Below are positions 1-12,539 of a stretch of 64,000 nucleotides of DNA, piece by piece. Under the pieces are notes generated by a model. That model did no database searches. It was not told the origin of the DNA and worked only from the letters and a program-made list of their open reading frames with translations. Source of the stretch: Selaginella moellendorffii. Lineage: Eukaryota > Streptophyta > Lycopodiopsida > Selaginellales > Selaginellaceae. The translations under genes and the position numbers were made by a program. Location of the stretch: the NCBI RefSeq assembly GCF_000143415.4, contig NW_003314288.1, positions 871,888 to 935,887 of the forward strand, read 5' to 3'. Each line of letters starts with the position of its first letter. Position 1 is the first letter of the stretch.

Positions 1-649
1 GCAGAAGGGGAGAAAGGCTCAAAACTAGCATTTGCAACAAGATAGCAAATATGCACTCCAAATATCTGCAAGTTAAAACTATGAGAAACATCAACGTATG
101 ACCATGTATATCCTTCATCGCGATGTCTCCAGAGAGAATCACCAAGATGCATAATCACTCTCTTGTCTCTATTAGTTCGGTTAGCTGCCATTATAGCCAG
201 GTTTTCCTGCCATTCTTCAAGCATTCCTTCTACTACGTCTTGCAAGTCAACATGCACTCCTTAAGCAAGAGAGTAGCTTGATAAAAGTATTTCACCTGTG
301 TTGCACCATTACAGTAGATGTTGGAACCGGTTGAGGTTGAAGCGTTATTAATTTACTAAATTGATTTGCTCAAGTGGTTGATCACAAAAAACATATGAAA
401 TATAATTTCTCTATTAATCAATTTTATAGGTAAGATACTCCTTTAAGGAAAAATCTTTTATATTAGAACCAATTTTTGGTTTAAGGGTTTCTTGTCTAGG
501 TATTCCTTTGAATATTGAATAAAGATCAGCTTCTGAAATTAACTCAATTTCAGGGAAATCTTCTAAGATTTGTTGTTCTTGGAAACCATCTAAACCTTCC
601 TTTTAATTATAAAATTGAATTTTGAGGTGGATCTTTCTTTTCCAATTGT

Positions 650-1528
650 ATAGAATGAGCATAGACCTTTTCTGGTTGCCTTGCTCTATATATAAATAAC
701 CATTTTTCCAGTCTTGGTTTGTATAAGCAATTTTTAGCCAAGGTTTGCATAGTAGAGTTTTGTAAGCATAATCTCATTGTTTTATTTTAAGAAAGACATA
801 ATTGAGTTTTTACTTTAAGCCAACCATATTAGTTAAGACATTTCTAATAATTCCAATGGGCTTAACACTTTGGTCATTAGCCATTTGTATATTACATGGG
901 GTTGGTTGAATTGGGGCTAAGTGTATGTAAACTCTTGAATTTAGATTTTTCGGGAGGTCACCCAACCCAGTACTATTCAAACCCAGACATTTAACCCTAA
1001 ATATCCCAAGACCATTAACCAATTGGAAAAAAAAGTGCACTCTTATTCATAGGCCCTTTCCCTCTATATTTGAACTCTATGGATTGTCTCTTAAGTCATT
1101 CTCTTTAGTTGCTTACACCTTAATTCTTTACAAATACTTTCTTTTAGAATATTTATGCTTAAGCCACCATCAATAAAAGTTCCACATAATAGATTCTTAC
1201 CAATCTTTATATCAATTGTAAAAACTTCATTATCACAATCTTTTAGCTCAATTACAATGGCCATAGATGGGATTAAAGTTTTTTCTTTCTTAGGCGAGAG
1301 CTCTCTAAGCAATGTAGCTTTAAGGTAAGGTGTTATAGTGAAAAGTTGGGTTAGAGTGAGTGTAATTTCAACATTCAAATTGTTTTTCACTGCCTTCTTT
1401 TCATCCTTGCCATCGAGCTTTAGTATAGGATTTTCCTTTTGAGGTAATGATAAATTTGTGTTAGCTTGTAAAGGTGTGAGACTCTTTGTGCTAAAATCAC
1501 CATTCTCCAAATCGACTTGTGGTTGCAA
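650..1528 (-). pseudogene. Ty3/gypsy aspartic protease fragment
   Basis: The open part (1091-1528) ends in a retropepsin-like motif, FIDGGLSINIL, matching the (L/I)DxGxxxNIL form common in plant Ty3/gypsy proteases. After a stop, the next frame (about 810-900) carries MANDQSVKPIGIIRN, typical of the protease flap region. A later CKPWLKIAYTNQDW (about 700-770) resembles the C-terminal LGRPWL segment. At least two in-frame stops and one frame change make it non-functional. Linker-like sequence towards the RT continues to about 440. Confidence 0.7.
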
Positions 1529-2118
1529 GTCTTGGAATTGTTAAGTGATTTCTGTGCTAATATTTTTCTTTTGGTGCCATTGAGAGTTGGGGATGATTTT
1601 TATTACTTAGCATCTATGTCATGATTAGAGCTTAATGAAGAAGGGCTGAATCTAAAAGCCAAGATAAAGAGAGTGAGGTATCTCTTCTATATCTAACCAT
1701 TCTACCTCAATGTGCCTAACTGTAGGTTGTGTATCTTTAGGAGGCCTATCATTTTTGCTTGATGATTTAATTTGATTATATAGCATAGGATAACAAATAG
1801 GAGTCTTAGCTTAATCATACTTTTTTGGCTTTTTATATTCTCTAGGCCTTTGAGTTAATCATATTCTTTAAGTTAATTCTAGTTTATAGGCCTATTTTCC
1901 TCATGGCTAGGTGGATAATCTCAAAAATTACCCTTAGGTGGATAATCCCGATGGTCATCTAGCATTTTAGCACATGAGTATTCACGTTTGGCACTTTGAT
2001 TATTATTATAATTGTTTCTTCTACAATAACGTTTACCGTCAAATGGATAGCTTTGCCTACATGTTGTTTTATTAACTCAGGCTACCCGTTGGCCTCCTGT
2101 TTGTTTAAACAAGGTTTT

Positions 2119-2220
2119 ACACTCCTTAGCTAAATGCCTTTATTTTTCACAAAATTAGCACTTTATTAGTTGAACTTTGCATTCATTTTTGCTATGGCTT
2201 TTATTTTTGCATTTAATACA
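2119..2220 (-). pseudogene. Two gag CCHC zinc knuckles
   Basis: In one minus-strand frame two C-x2-C-x4-H-x4-C motifs lie in tandem: CIKCKNKSHSKNEC (2179-2220) and, after a 6-residue linker, a copy with the same spacing (2119-2160) that contains two stop codons. Such knuckles form the nucleic-acid-binding nucleocapsid part of retroelement Gag. The interrupting stops show this copy is dead. Confidence 0.7.
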
Positions 2221-4838
2221 TCAAATCCTTTATTTGAGATTGGTTTACAATTTAAAGCTCCTTAAACAACTAGTTTCCTTGTCTATAAAAGTTGTCTTTT
2301 TGTTTGACTTCACCATATCTACCATGTCATATTATTTTATCAGATCTTAGTAGGCAATCATGACTTTTTTCGAATCATCAAAATCTACATAAACTTTCTT
2401 TATCTCATATTCACAATAAATTTTCTTGAGGCTCTATATGTATATGCGTAGGCACATTTTGTTTAACACTAATACTTATAATGCTTGTTAAATCAAGTTG
2501 TATATTCCTTGATTGTCTCAGATTTTCCTTGATGAAGCTTTTGCAACTTATCATAGTTTTCTCCTAGGTTTGTTTCCATGGAGAAAATTTATAGGAAAAA
2601 CTTTGTTTGCTCATCAAATGTGCCAAGATTTTTAACATTATTATCATAGTACAAGTCTTTGACTTTGTTTTGGAGTGTATAGGGGAAAAAAATTCTTTTT
2701 TTTCTTATTTGCTTAATTGAGCTTAATTGCTTTTATGTATTGCTTAATATGTAGTTGTGGGTCCTCTCCTTTAATTTCAGAAAAGGATGAATATGTAATG
2801 ACGGTACTTATTGTTATTTTTGCAATTGCTATTGTGCTCATTGCAATTTAATAGGAAATGCTCTATTTTGTAAATAGTATAAGCAAAATAAGTGTTTGGT
2901 TCGTAGGGGAACTTGGATCATCGTCAAAGGGTAAAGGTTGTAAATTTAGCACTTCTTTCTCTTGTGGGGAATCACTCTAGCTATTTTGTGTTCCACTACT
3001 CTTAGTTGAAGTAGAGGCATTTTCTATGTGCCGATGTTGCCAAAGAGGAGTAGTGTATGGATTCACATATTCTAAATGACCATCAAAGTTGTATTTAGAT
3101 TTTTGATCTCTTCTTCATTGAGGTGCACCCAATATGCTTTTATCTCACTCTCTTCCAAGTTTTTCTTTAACTTGATTGAGTAATGATTTAGTCTTTTCTG
3201 AAGGGAGGTTAAGATCGCAAATATCACGAGCAAGTGCCTTGTAATTTCATTCTAGATCTTGTGAATACTTCTTTTTAGATTGTCTTTTGCTCATCAAATT
3301 GTGAGAGAAATATTGTATATCTATTACTTTATTTAGTATAGACAATGACAATTTTATACATAGAGATTATGCCATTTAAAGCTTTATAAGTACAATCAAT
3401 TGTTGGTCTATGCATATATATTTTGAAGCCTGTTGGTGTTGTTATTATGGCAAGCTTAATTATTATGCCTCGTTTGTAGAGTGAGTGGTACAAGGCTTTA
3501 GTATGCAATGTATCCCTTTTGTAAATTAGTGTATCAATCACTCTTAGGAGCAAGTATCTAATTTCCCAACCAATTTTAAAATAAGGATAGCCTTCCTCTA
3601 GAAGCCAAATATCTAGAACATTTTTTATACAAAATTTCCAAAAATTTCTTGAGTAATAAACTTTATTTTTAAGAGCATATCTATATTTCTCAAATGTGGT
3701 CTACCTTAAAAGATTTTTACTTCACAAAATTTTGTTGCCTACCAATTCAAATTTAGAATTGATCCAATATCTATTAACCCAATTATCACCAAGTGTACTT
3801 CTGCCTATAGGTATCCAAGTTTTATTGTGAACCATTAAAGTTGCCACAATAGCTTTTTTGCCTAAAGATTGCATAAAATTTAGCAAATGTTTAGTAGGCA
3901 AAATTTTATAAATCCTTTACAAGTTATAATACTCAGAATTTACATCTAGTTCGGATAGGCAAAATATCTCTCTATCTAGGAAGAATTCTTGTTCTATTTT
4001 CTTTTTGTATAGATAACTCCACATATATAAGTCTTATTTATTCTGTGTACCTATAAAGTATTATCACACTTTCTTTGACAATAGGAAAGATACAAGGAGT
4101 CAAACTTCTGTATACCTTGAGTAGAATATTGTCAAGTATTTTGCTCGGTAATTCATTAAGTTGTTTAAGCAATTTCGTTAAATCTATCATTCACTAGCCT
4201 AGTTAGGCACGCAAGATAATTTAGTTTTTGCTTCCTTATACTTTTGCTTAGTCACACAGAGTGGGGATCAACCAACTTTTATTTAAGTCTATAAGAAAAA
4301 TGTATCTTTTGATATGTGTGATGGATCACTAATAAATATTTTTATTTTGTTTACCTGAATTCCCCTATTTAACTTTTATGGAAGGTTTTCAACCTTTAAT
4401 CTCTCCACCTAGGTGTGTAGGAGGATCTTCCCTTTCTGCCCATGCTTAGTATGGTTAAGATTAATTTAGTGTAAAGACTTTAGCGTGTGATAGTTAATTC
4501 TAGAGTAGCTTGTTTGCTTCATAATGGGTCTTACCCTTTAGCTTATATCCAACCTTGCCTTTACAATTATGGAATTAAAAAGAGTGGCTTATTGCTTTTG
4601 GAAAATTTTAGGCAAACTAGATCAACACTAAAGACTAATTTAAACGGGCCGTGGAGACTATTCCATGAAATTGCCCTATGAAATCAACACAAAAGTCAAA
4701 TTGTCTAATACATGATAGCTTGTTATAAATCAATTTGCTTATGGAATGACGTTAAGTAGCTTTTTAAATATATGATAGCTAATTTGTGGAAGATTTTGCT
4801 TCAGATCTAGACAAAAATTGCTTTTCAAAGTAAATTGA

Positions 4839-5050
4839 TTGGAAGAGAATCAAGTATATGTTGCTTGCCTCGTTCAACTAATATTTGACGTGTTGCGGGG
4901 AGATCCATTGATCTGCTTCTTTGGTTTGTACTTCAATATGTACAACCTCAAGCACTCATCTTCTAATTTAGAAGAAAAACCACAAGAATATATATATATA
5001 TTTCATGGATACACTTTTCAGGTATGAGAAACATAGCTTTGGGTTGGAAG
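4839..5050 (+). pseudogene. Alpha-L-fucosidase C-terminal fragment (duplicate)
   Basis: The frame contains LRGDPLICFFGLYFNMYN, which matches the C-terminus of the GH29 pseudogene at about 24,300-24,425 nearly residue for residue. Plant GH29 fucosidases end in a related ADPLISYLGLYMD-type segment. Nucleotide similarity to the 24.3-24.73 kb region continues downstream to about 5,290, so this is the 3' end of a second gene copy. Nothing upstream of about 4,830 matches the rest of the gene. Confidence 0.75.
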
Positions 5051-5470
5051 TCCCTTGCCTGATCAATAATAGTCTCTTTGCATCACTCCTAACAGATTGG
5101 GCCTAGAGAACAACCAAAAAAAATTCAAAAGCTAGCCCTCTACACTTTGAGCTCCTAGAAAGTACCCTTGCATAGAGGTGGCAGCTGGTTAAACTTGAGA
5201 AGTTAGCTTGTCTGGAGGACCTCCTGTTGCTCTTGCTTCCTTGCCACAAAATCACACCTACAAACACATGTCCAAACATTGAACTACAATATAGTTCTCA
5301 AAACAACATCTTTTTGCCAAAAGCATCAGTTAACTATATAGTCAACTCTTTGTAGTCAACGTGATGACCATTATTAAAATGTTTTGAATTTATACATACA
5401 AGATTAGTCTAAATAAATATGAACAATTAGATTATAGAATATTCAAGAATACCCAGGTATATCCTATACT
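5051..5470. other. Duplicated fucosidase 3' flank
   Basis: This non-coding stretch matches 24,440-24,740 and 31,560-31,850 in the same orientation, for example at the AGGTGGCAGCTGGTTAAAC block near 5,175. It is the downstream flank of the fucosidase duplicate and the target into which the Harbinger element inserted. No gene is seen. Confidence 0.7.
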
Positions 5471-5611
5471 GGTTTGCTTAGAGATGCTATGTGACTATCA
5501 CTGTCATTTTCTGTGCGGTGACAGTGATAAAATGCTGTATATGTAACCATCATCCACATCAAATTATTCTAGAATATTCTAAAATCAAGTTACCATTGAG
5601 TCAGTGCTAAT

Positions 5612-6902
5612 TTGTCATTGAAGTGGTCCAGTCTAAACCCTAAACCACTAAGAGCCCTAATTTCTTTGCTTGAGGGCCAAGCATCCGGGATGAATAGGGC
5701 AACGGTTGTGGTTTCTGTGGTTGTTGTGGCTGCTGCTGCAATTGATCAGTTGGTTGTTGCTTATAGAAGACCTAGAAGGTGTCTTAGAGAAAATCTTGAG
5801 GATGAGAGGCTTAAAGTTACTCTTTACCAACAATTAATGCTAGTGTATCATCACATGTGCTTGGCAGTAGTTGGGAGTTGATTGCAATTGAACTTCTTTT
5901 AAGAGGGGGATTTCTATATCAGACTAAGATCTCTTCATTGGTTTTGTTATTGGGTGGATGAAGTTGGAATGCAAGATCTAACAAGGTAGAGAGAGTTCTT
6001 CAAAGTTTCTAAGGAGCAGTTCATGACAATCTACGAACTTGTTGCTCTGTCAATGCAAATAACACTGCCTCCAAATTTTAAAAACATTCCATATAGATAT
6101 GTTCTTGTTGGTAAGCAAGTTGCCATTGCTTTATGGAGATTAGTTTTAGGTGATTCTTTTGCTAGGTTGATAGAGCATTTTGATGTTTCTAAAGCAATTG
6201 TCCAGAAGTATTGTTAGAAGTTCTCCAACTCAACATTCTAGCATCTAGGACAACTTCTTGTGTGGCCAGTAGATCTGTCAATAGTAAAAATAAGTTTCAA
6301 GAGTTTTTTGGCTTCTTGAATTGCTATGGTGCAATTGACTACACGTATTTCAAAATTGAACTTCCTGGAAACACTTTTGCAAGTGATTATTACAACAAGG
6401 ACAAGGATAAATCAATTGTCATGCAAGCAATCATTGATAGTGAAGCAAGGTTCTTGGATATTTGAGTTGGAGATCTTGGGAGTTGCAATGACATAACTAT
6501 TTTGAGGAAGAGTTCATTCTACAAAAGAGCTCAATCAGGTGAAATTCTTAACAAACTAATAGTCTCAAGAGGCCAATACTAGTTTTGGGAATATATCATC
6601 GGAGACTCAGGATACTACGAGCTTCCGTGATTAGACCATTTCCAAGTGTAAATGGAACTAAATTGAGGGAAGCATTCAACTTTTATTTTTCATCTTTGAG
6701 GATGGTATGTGAGAGAAGTTTTGGATTATTTACAAGTCATTGGAAGATGTTTAGAAAGTTGGTTAAAGTTGAGACCATCACTCAACTAATAGTTGCCATA
6801 AAAACAACTTGCATTCTGCATAACTTCATTATTAGTATAGGTGACATAGGGGAAATAGATATTGAGCCTGCGCCAGTGACTAATCAACCACAAGACTGGT
6901 GA
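5612..6902 (+). pseudogene. PIF/Harbinger DDE transposase (HARBI1-like), broken
   Basis: Four successive open pieces (5612-5881, 6023-6217, 6211-6465, 6585-6902) add up to a HARBI1-like nuclease. FLNCYGAIDYTYFKIELP carries the first catalytic Asp. DLGSCNDITILRKSSFY (about 6,475-6,520, just past a stop) carries the second. RMVCERSFGLF carries the catalytic Glu. The C-terminal TTCILHNFI segment is typical of the family. The protein would cut and join the element's terminal repeats in the nucleus together with the Myb-like ORF1 product. Frame changes near 5,890, 6,215 and 6,540 break it. Confidence 0.85.
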
Positions 6903-7254
6903 TTGGAGCCTCATGTCGTTGCTACAGAGGTTAGAAACATTCTCATTACTTATGTAGTAGACTTAAGCAAATCCACTTGAAGCTCACAAATTTATTTATT
7001 TTAGCGTGCTCACAAACTCAAGTTTTGTTTTATTTTTCAGGGTTTTAATTCGGAGATTTCAATACAAGGCTTGAAGGCGGGTGCAGCAGGGAACCTGGCT
7101 GAGAGCAGAGAGAGGGGGGCTATGATGAGTTTAGAGTCACAGTTGCTGCCAGTATTGGTCTGATTCTAACATTCAGGTTTGTTTCTGTTCTTCTCATAAG
7201 GAAGGTTTTAAAATGATTAAAGGGGGTTTTGCGTGTTGAGTCGTCTGGCGGCAA

Positions 7255-7521
7255 GAGGAAGAGGGAAGAAAATGATTTGGAATGGCACTGCAGAAGATGC
7301 TTGGAAATGCAGCTTGAGGCTGTTGACGCAAGGGAATGCAACTTGAGGCCATTGAAGCTATTCTATCACTAGAAGTTGGGACACTACTTGGTTTCCCAAT
7401 GAATTCTTCAAAATTCCCAATGAATTCGGTGGTAGGGCGGGTGGTAGAAGGCCTCGATGTTGTCCAAAAGATTGCAAGTACCAGGGTGGTCAAAGATAAC
7501 ACAAGCAATCTTTACTTCCAA
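7255..7521 (+). pseudogene. Captured cyclophilin-type PPIase exon fragment
   Basis: Residues encoded by 7426-7521 (GRVVEGLDVVQKI, then RVVKDNTSNLYFQ) match the conserved region of cyclophilin peptidyl-prolyl isomerases of the plastid-targeted plant type. A splice-donor-like GTATTTTC follows the last matching residue. Upstream, a different frame (7,255-7,370) reads as charged sequence ending in a stop. No other cyclophilin exon follows. The fragment lies wholly between the Harbinger transposase and ORF1, so it looks like host sequence acquired by the transposon. It lacks the catalytic core and cannot be an active isomerase. Confidence 0.65.
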
Positions 7522-7529
7522 TACGTATT

Positions 7530-8340
7530 TTCTTCTCTTTGTTCCTTGGGAAAAATCTTATCTTGAATCCCCACAGCATTGCCAAGCTTATAGGCAATAC
7601 CTGAGCAGTGGTCGCTGAGAGGGGATTCAATCAACCATACACAAAGATTGTCATTTCGCAGTGTGGCATTCTTGGTACTTACTCTTGCAAAGTTCTTTCT
7701 TTCCTTTCAATCTAACTCTGATCCATTCATGTTTCTATTGCCAAAAAACTGATACAAACAGCTTTACATGAATGCTCATGTCCTTCCAACAAGAATGCTC
7801 TATCTAAATTGATGGAATTGATCCAAGGATATTGGTAGTGGCAATGCAAGATGGGAATGCTGGGCCTAGAATTGTTGATCAGGTAAATCATCACATCTTC
7901 ATCAGTTCATCATCTTTCTCATTGCTTTGGAGATAGTAATCAGTGACATTGTAAACTACAAAAGTGAAGTTCATGAATAAGAATGTGAATTGACTTACCA
8001 AAGAATCAGCAATTATAAACAAGGCTTGAGTTACTTGATTCACACTCTTCATCATCTAACTATCCACAACTAGAGTATGCTCTATAAATTCTTCCTTCTA
8101 GCTATTTTCCATTGTATCAATGAGGCTCACATTGTTGTCACACAGCGCTCCTGCAAGTTGTTTTGCAAGTTGTGTATGGGACTTCTTCCTCAGCTAGCCT
8201 GAACTATGCTTTTCAGGATTATTGTTGTTTTCTTTCATTGCCAAAAGTGATTATGAAGAAAAACTACAAAAAATACCTTTAGGCTCTAATTCTCCACATG
8301 GAGGTAATAGTGATTGCTGTTGTGAAGCTCTTGGTGTCAG
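7530..8340. other. Harbinger interior, no gene recognised
   Basis: This part of the element lies between the cyclophilin fragment and ORF1. It contains only short frames on both strands and no motif I recognise. It could hold further captured sequence or introns of the acquired gene. Confidence 0.4.
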
Positions 8341-8349
8341 TAATGGTGA

Positions 8350-8960
8350 TTGTTGGGATGTAAGTAGTGAAGACATTAATTCCTAAGTCTGTCTTTGTGA
8401 ATTTATAGTTTGACAGTCCTAAAGCCACTCGTCCATCATTGCATAGAGTTGATCATTGAACTTTGGTGGTAAATCAGCTTCACAATGTTGCTCTGTTGTC
8501 ATGTTTCAATATTGCTTTTGCCAGTAGGAACATGATATTCATATGACTTGATTTTGTTGAACTCTTTGTAGATATACTCCCAACAAGATTGGCATTGCCC
8601 AGGCAAACAGTTGACACCATATGTCAAACAGTAGCTGGAAACTTAGTGAATGGCTGGAAGTCTAAAAAATCCAAAACTTACTCGGAAACTTGCTGCCAAT
8701 GAACACTTGTAGTCTTGTGCCTCTTCTGAATGCTACCTCACTACTGTAAGAAGAAATTATGCTTCTTTGCTTCATTTAGAGCCAACAATTCATTTAAAGA
8801 CCAATGCCCCCAATTTTTAGTTGGCTTCAGAGGCTTCAGTGGAGTGGGAGCAGTAAAATTCCCCCTACTGAATTGAGAACCATCATACAGAAACTTTTAA
8901 TGACATTGAGTGAAGAACACAATCTCTAAATCATTTAGCTGTTGCTTTCCCATTCTGCTC
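8350..8960 (-). pseudogene. Harbinger ORF1, Myb/trihelix-like DNA-binding protein
   Basis: On the minus strand a frame reads NWGHWSLNELLALNEAKKHN near 8,790-8,840, followed after a stop by SVHWQQVSE. This matches the first and last helices of Myb/trihelix domains used as PIF/Harbinger ORF1. Further on (about 8,480-8,600) comes a C-x2-C-x3-W block with a following EYHVPTGK-like segment, as in plant trihelix homologues. It is encoded convergently with the transposase. Stops and frame changes show decay. Confidence 0.6.
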
Positions 8961-9219
8961 AAGACCCTAAAACCATGAATTGACATGTCAGCAATAGTGG
9001 CGGGAGGAAATAACTACCACATCAGCATTTTAACCTGCTATTGCAGGTTTCATGGTGGACAACTAACTGGGCCAGTTTTGAAAAACATTCAAATTGATTT
9101 CACTGTCACAATGCCATTGTTAAAAAATGACAGTGATGGTGACATGTACTAAAGCAACGTTACTTCAAATTGCTGATGTGGCCATCACAATTTGACTGTG
9201 ATAGTCACATGTGGAATGT

Positions 9220-10035
9220 CTATTAAGAAAACCAAAAATATAGTGCCTATATTGAAGAAATACTCAAAACTGAAGCTATAGAAGATAGGTATTGTGGAAA
9301 AATAAAGAATATAAAAATATGATATGTGTGCAAATAGGTCATACACCTTGTGAAATAATCATTTGCATGTCTGGAAACCGTAAGCTAATGTGACCATCAT
9401 CGTCTATTTATGCAATCAGCTGTTTGGTGTTCTTTTGCAAATCGCCTGCAGAAAAAAATCTATCAAAATAAATATTTGAATTGTAAAGAATACTTGGGGA
9501 ATGCATAAAAAATATGATCTTATTTAACACTTTTTCTCCATCTAGCATGTCATAGAGGACAAAGTAGCAATCTATTTAAATTATGACTCAATGTAGATTG
9601 AAATCACTACAGGATGATCCTAAGGATTCAAAACAACTAATTATCCTTGTCTCAAAAGGCTAGTGCAATATTCTAAATCTGAATACCAATCCATAATTTG
9701 GAATGATGCTAGACTGAAAGATTAAAGGGAACTGAAGAGTTGAGTCTAGTATTCCTAAGAGTTTAAGAATGATTAAGATTGTACTCCAACATGATAGCTT
9801 TGAAAATTTTCATATACTTATATTCCATGATATTGGAAGAGAAGGGAATAGTTGGTCATAAAACATTTTACAAAGTGCTAGTTGCCATTGAAGAAGCAAT
9901 ATTCCCTTATACTTGCTTTATAATTATTTGTCACAACAACATTATATGTAAAACTCCACCCTGCAGAATAGAAAGAAAGTTTTTGAAGGGAATGGATGCG
10001 TAGGAAATGGCACTTGTAATCTTTCTTATTTCCAA
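9220..10035. repeat. Segmental duplicate of 31.85-32.8 kb
   Basis: 9,430-10,035 matches 32,208-32,815 in direct orientation, including CATGTCATAGAGGACAAAG near 9,548 and 32,318. 9,240-9,350 matches 31,860-31,990 in inverted orientation. Together with the 4.84-5.47 kb block it forms one arm of a direct duplication of the fucosidase 3' flank. The arm is split by the Harbinger element here and by the LARD-like element in the other copy. A 74-codon frame at 9,779-10,003 has no recognisable homology and is probably not a gene. Confidence 0.65.
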
Positions 10036-10849
10036 ATGGGAGCTAGAACATAGATTTGGATGCCTTGAGAGGCGCACTCTGCTTGCGCCATGTCAAACTT
10101 CTCATCATCAAATTACTTAACTTGCATCCCTATATATCCCTATACTAATTCCTAAAGCTCTCCAAGGATTTGGTTCTTGACAGGTATGGCATTGACTTTG
10201 CGGAAGATTTGATTTCCTTGTAAAATCGCCTTGCATACATGCTTTGCAAAGAGCAATCCATTCAACATAGATTAAGCCCATCATAAAAGTGGGCCAATTG
10301 TCTTTAAATTTAATTCTCTGTATCAACATCCAATGGAGCCTTCGTAAATATCAAGAATGGGCTGAGGCCCAGCGGAGAGGATAACATATGGAACTCAGAG
10401 AGGAGAACATATGAAGCATGTCGGGAGGCAATGAGGGAGATAGGATACAAGGAAGGCAATGGGAACGAGGTATCAATGAGCCCATCTCCACCCGCGCCTC
10501 AAACGCAAGCTTTTCACACCACTACTTCCCACTTTCAACAGGAGCTCATGATAGACTCTCACCGGCATGGTCTTGAGAATCTGGATTGCCACGCCTAGCA
10601 TGGCACTGATGTGGAGCAGGAGGAGCGCAGTGCTGCTGCTGAAATTCACAACAGCAGCATTGGATCTTGCGTTGCTGGCTATAGCAAACCCACTGCACTT
10701 AACACTCCAGATAGATTTCTGAAGACTCTCCTATGCCCAATCTCTGTGCGTCCCGCTCTCCATCCATGGGGGATGGGGCGGCTCACGGAATGGCTGGATA
10801 TCAACGATCGATGTTTGGGTCAACACATCAAAACAGTGAAGAATCAAGT
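10036..10849. other. Unassigned sequence with coding-like patches
   Basis: On the plus strand around 10,340-10,420 a frame reads RKYQEWAEAQRRG and, after a stop, a Glu/Arg-rich helix-like stretch. 10,480-10,850 has further open patches rich in Ser and His. Composition resembles a decayed coding sequence, perhaps a regulatory protein, but I recognise no family. On the minus strand 10,117-10,329 is open without known motifs. Confidence 0.25.
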
Positions 10850-12034
10850 CTGAACTGCTCTGAAGATGTTCTCCAGCATCACATAAGGCAATGCATCACT
10901 CACAAGGCTGGACTGGCACGTAAATTCCGCAGCATGCATCCCTCAATTCATCTCCCCGTGGTTTTTGCACGCAGTAACAAACGTTGCCCATGCAACTCCA
11001 TCTGCTGGCAAAGGCATATTCTCCAGGACATCCTCGGCCTCTTTCAATCGCCCTAGTCGTCCGAGAGCATCAACAATGCAGGTGTAGTGGTCTTGCGAAG
11101 GATCCAATCCATTGTCAAAGCTCATTGCCGTGAAGTAGCTTACTGCTTCCTTGACGAGCCCCAGATGGCTACACGCCGTCAAAACGATGGCAAACGCTGC
11201 CTTGTCGGGGTCAAAGCCGAAAAGTGCTGGAACGCAGAATACGCATGCCCGGTCTGGGCATATGCTGCAAGAATCGTGTTCCAGGAGACCAAGTTCCAAG
11301 TTCGCATCTCATCGAACGATTTCTTAGCATCACGAATATTTGCATCTAGAGCATATACCACTAGAATTGTGTTCCATGAATAGGAATCCCAGCAGCAAAC
11401 CAAAGAAAACGCCCGGATCGCCTCTTTGAAACGACCTCTCTGGGCATAAACAGCGATTGTCGCGTTCCATGAAACAAGATCTCTGTGTGGCATTTCTTCA
11501 AACAATTGTTTTCCTTGATCAACATCACCTTTTTGGGCGTATGACTTGATCATAATCTCCACAAAAGTACGCTGTGCTGAGGCATCCTATCAAACAAACT
11601 CTTGGCTTGAATCAAATCCCCATTTTGGGCATAGCAGCAGTGCATCGCCCCCCAGAGGATCGCGTTTCGGTGGACAATCTCCTGGAAGACATCCTCCGCC
11701 TCCTCCACGAATCCATTCTCCGCAAACATGACGAGCATCACCGCGCGAGTGATCGGGCATGGAATCAAACGCGGCCTTCGCATCGCCCACTCGCCCGCGC
11801 TGCGCGAAACCCTGCACGAGGATCGTCCACGCTACCTTGTTTCTAGTTACCACCCTGTCTAGGCAAGATCTTCTGCAGTTGAGCTCTGAAGAGGAGGTGC
11901 CAACTCAGGTTTCGTGGATATAAACCTGACACAAGCACTTTGAAGAGAAGAGCTTTGGATTGAATTCCTGGGTGTGGCACATTCTAAATAACTGAATTCC
12001 ACTCTACTTTTGCCCGGACTTTGCACCCGCTGGA

Positions 12035-12195
12035 GTTTCTAAAGTTTCTACATATGTCGTTGGTGATCAAGTGTTGGTGAGTTATCAGGTGTTGCGGATC
12101 CAAGGTTTTTGCTGCGTAGGTCCTTATCACATCGTCCAACAAGTTGGTCCACAAATCTATGTGGGGCACTCAATGCACAACGTCAAGAGAAGATC
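12035..12195 (+). pseudogene. Possible Ty3/gypsy integrase C-terminal fragment
   Basis: The frame reads VVGDQVLV, then CVGPYHIVQQVGPQIYVGHS and NVKRRSM before a stop. The order VGDxV - GPYxIVxxVGP - RR resembles the GPY/F module that closes Ty3/gypsy integrases. It is only about 50 residues and has no neighbouring pol domains, so the assignment is tentative. Confidence 0.4.
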
Positions 12196-12539
12196 CATGT
12201 GAAGCAATTAGCTCGATATTGTGTGTGAACAGATTGATGTAAGGAACCTACCATATATTCTATGGTAGATATAGATAAACTCAACAAGATTAGAATACAC
12301 TAACTTTTTAATATTAATAAATTAACAATTTTTAATGTGTATTTATGGAGCCCACAAGAGTAGGAGTGAGGTGTTATCATATTATGAATCCCAGAAGATC
12401 AAGAGTGAGAGGTGTTAATCACATTATTTATATGCTCCATATGATCCTGAGGTTTAGGGGGCCCAGGTAAGTAAGAGGAAGGAAAAAAAAGAATTAATTA
12501 GAGTGAAAATGCGAGTTATTGTGAAATTAGAGTATAAAT

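Larger units (their letters stand above)
1..4690 (-). mobile_element. Decayed Ty3/gypsy-like retroelement remnant
   Basis: This AT-rich block reads, on the minus strand, as the gag-to-protease part of a Ty3/gypsy polyprotein with many stops. Two CCHC zinc knuckles at 2119-2220 and a retropepsin-like stretch at about 650-1528 are recognisable and lie in the expected gag-then-protease order. No LTR, primer site or convincing reverse transcriptase was found, so both ends are uncertain. The 1-430, 2,300-3,300 and 3,560-4,690 stretches contain only short AT-rich frames and no gene I can support. Confidence 0.6.
5473..9219 (+). mobile_element. PIF/Harbinger DNA transposon with cargo
   Basis: The ends are imperfect terminal inverted repeats. 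The left begins near 5,473 (GGTTTGCTTA, then ATGTGACTATCAC at about 5,498). The reverse complement of the right end (9,180-9,219) reads GGTTTTCTTA followed by ATGTGACTATCAC. Subterminal GACAGTGA-type motifs recur at both ends. Inside are a DDE transposase (plus strand, about 5.6-6.9 kb), a Myb/trihelix-like ORF1 (minus, 8.35-8.96 kb) and a cyclophilin fragment (7.4-7.5 kb). Transposase plus Myb-like protein is the standard PIF/Harbinger pair. I could not identify a 3-bp target duplication. Both genes carry stops or frame changes, so the copy is inactive. Confidence 0.75.
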
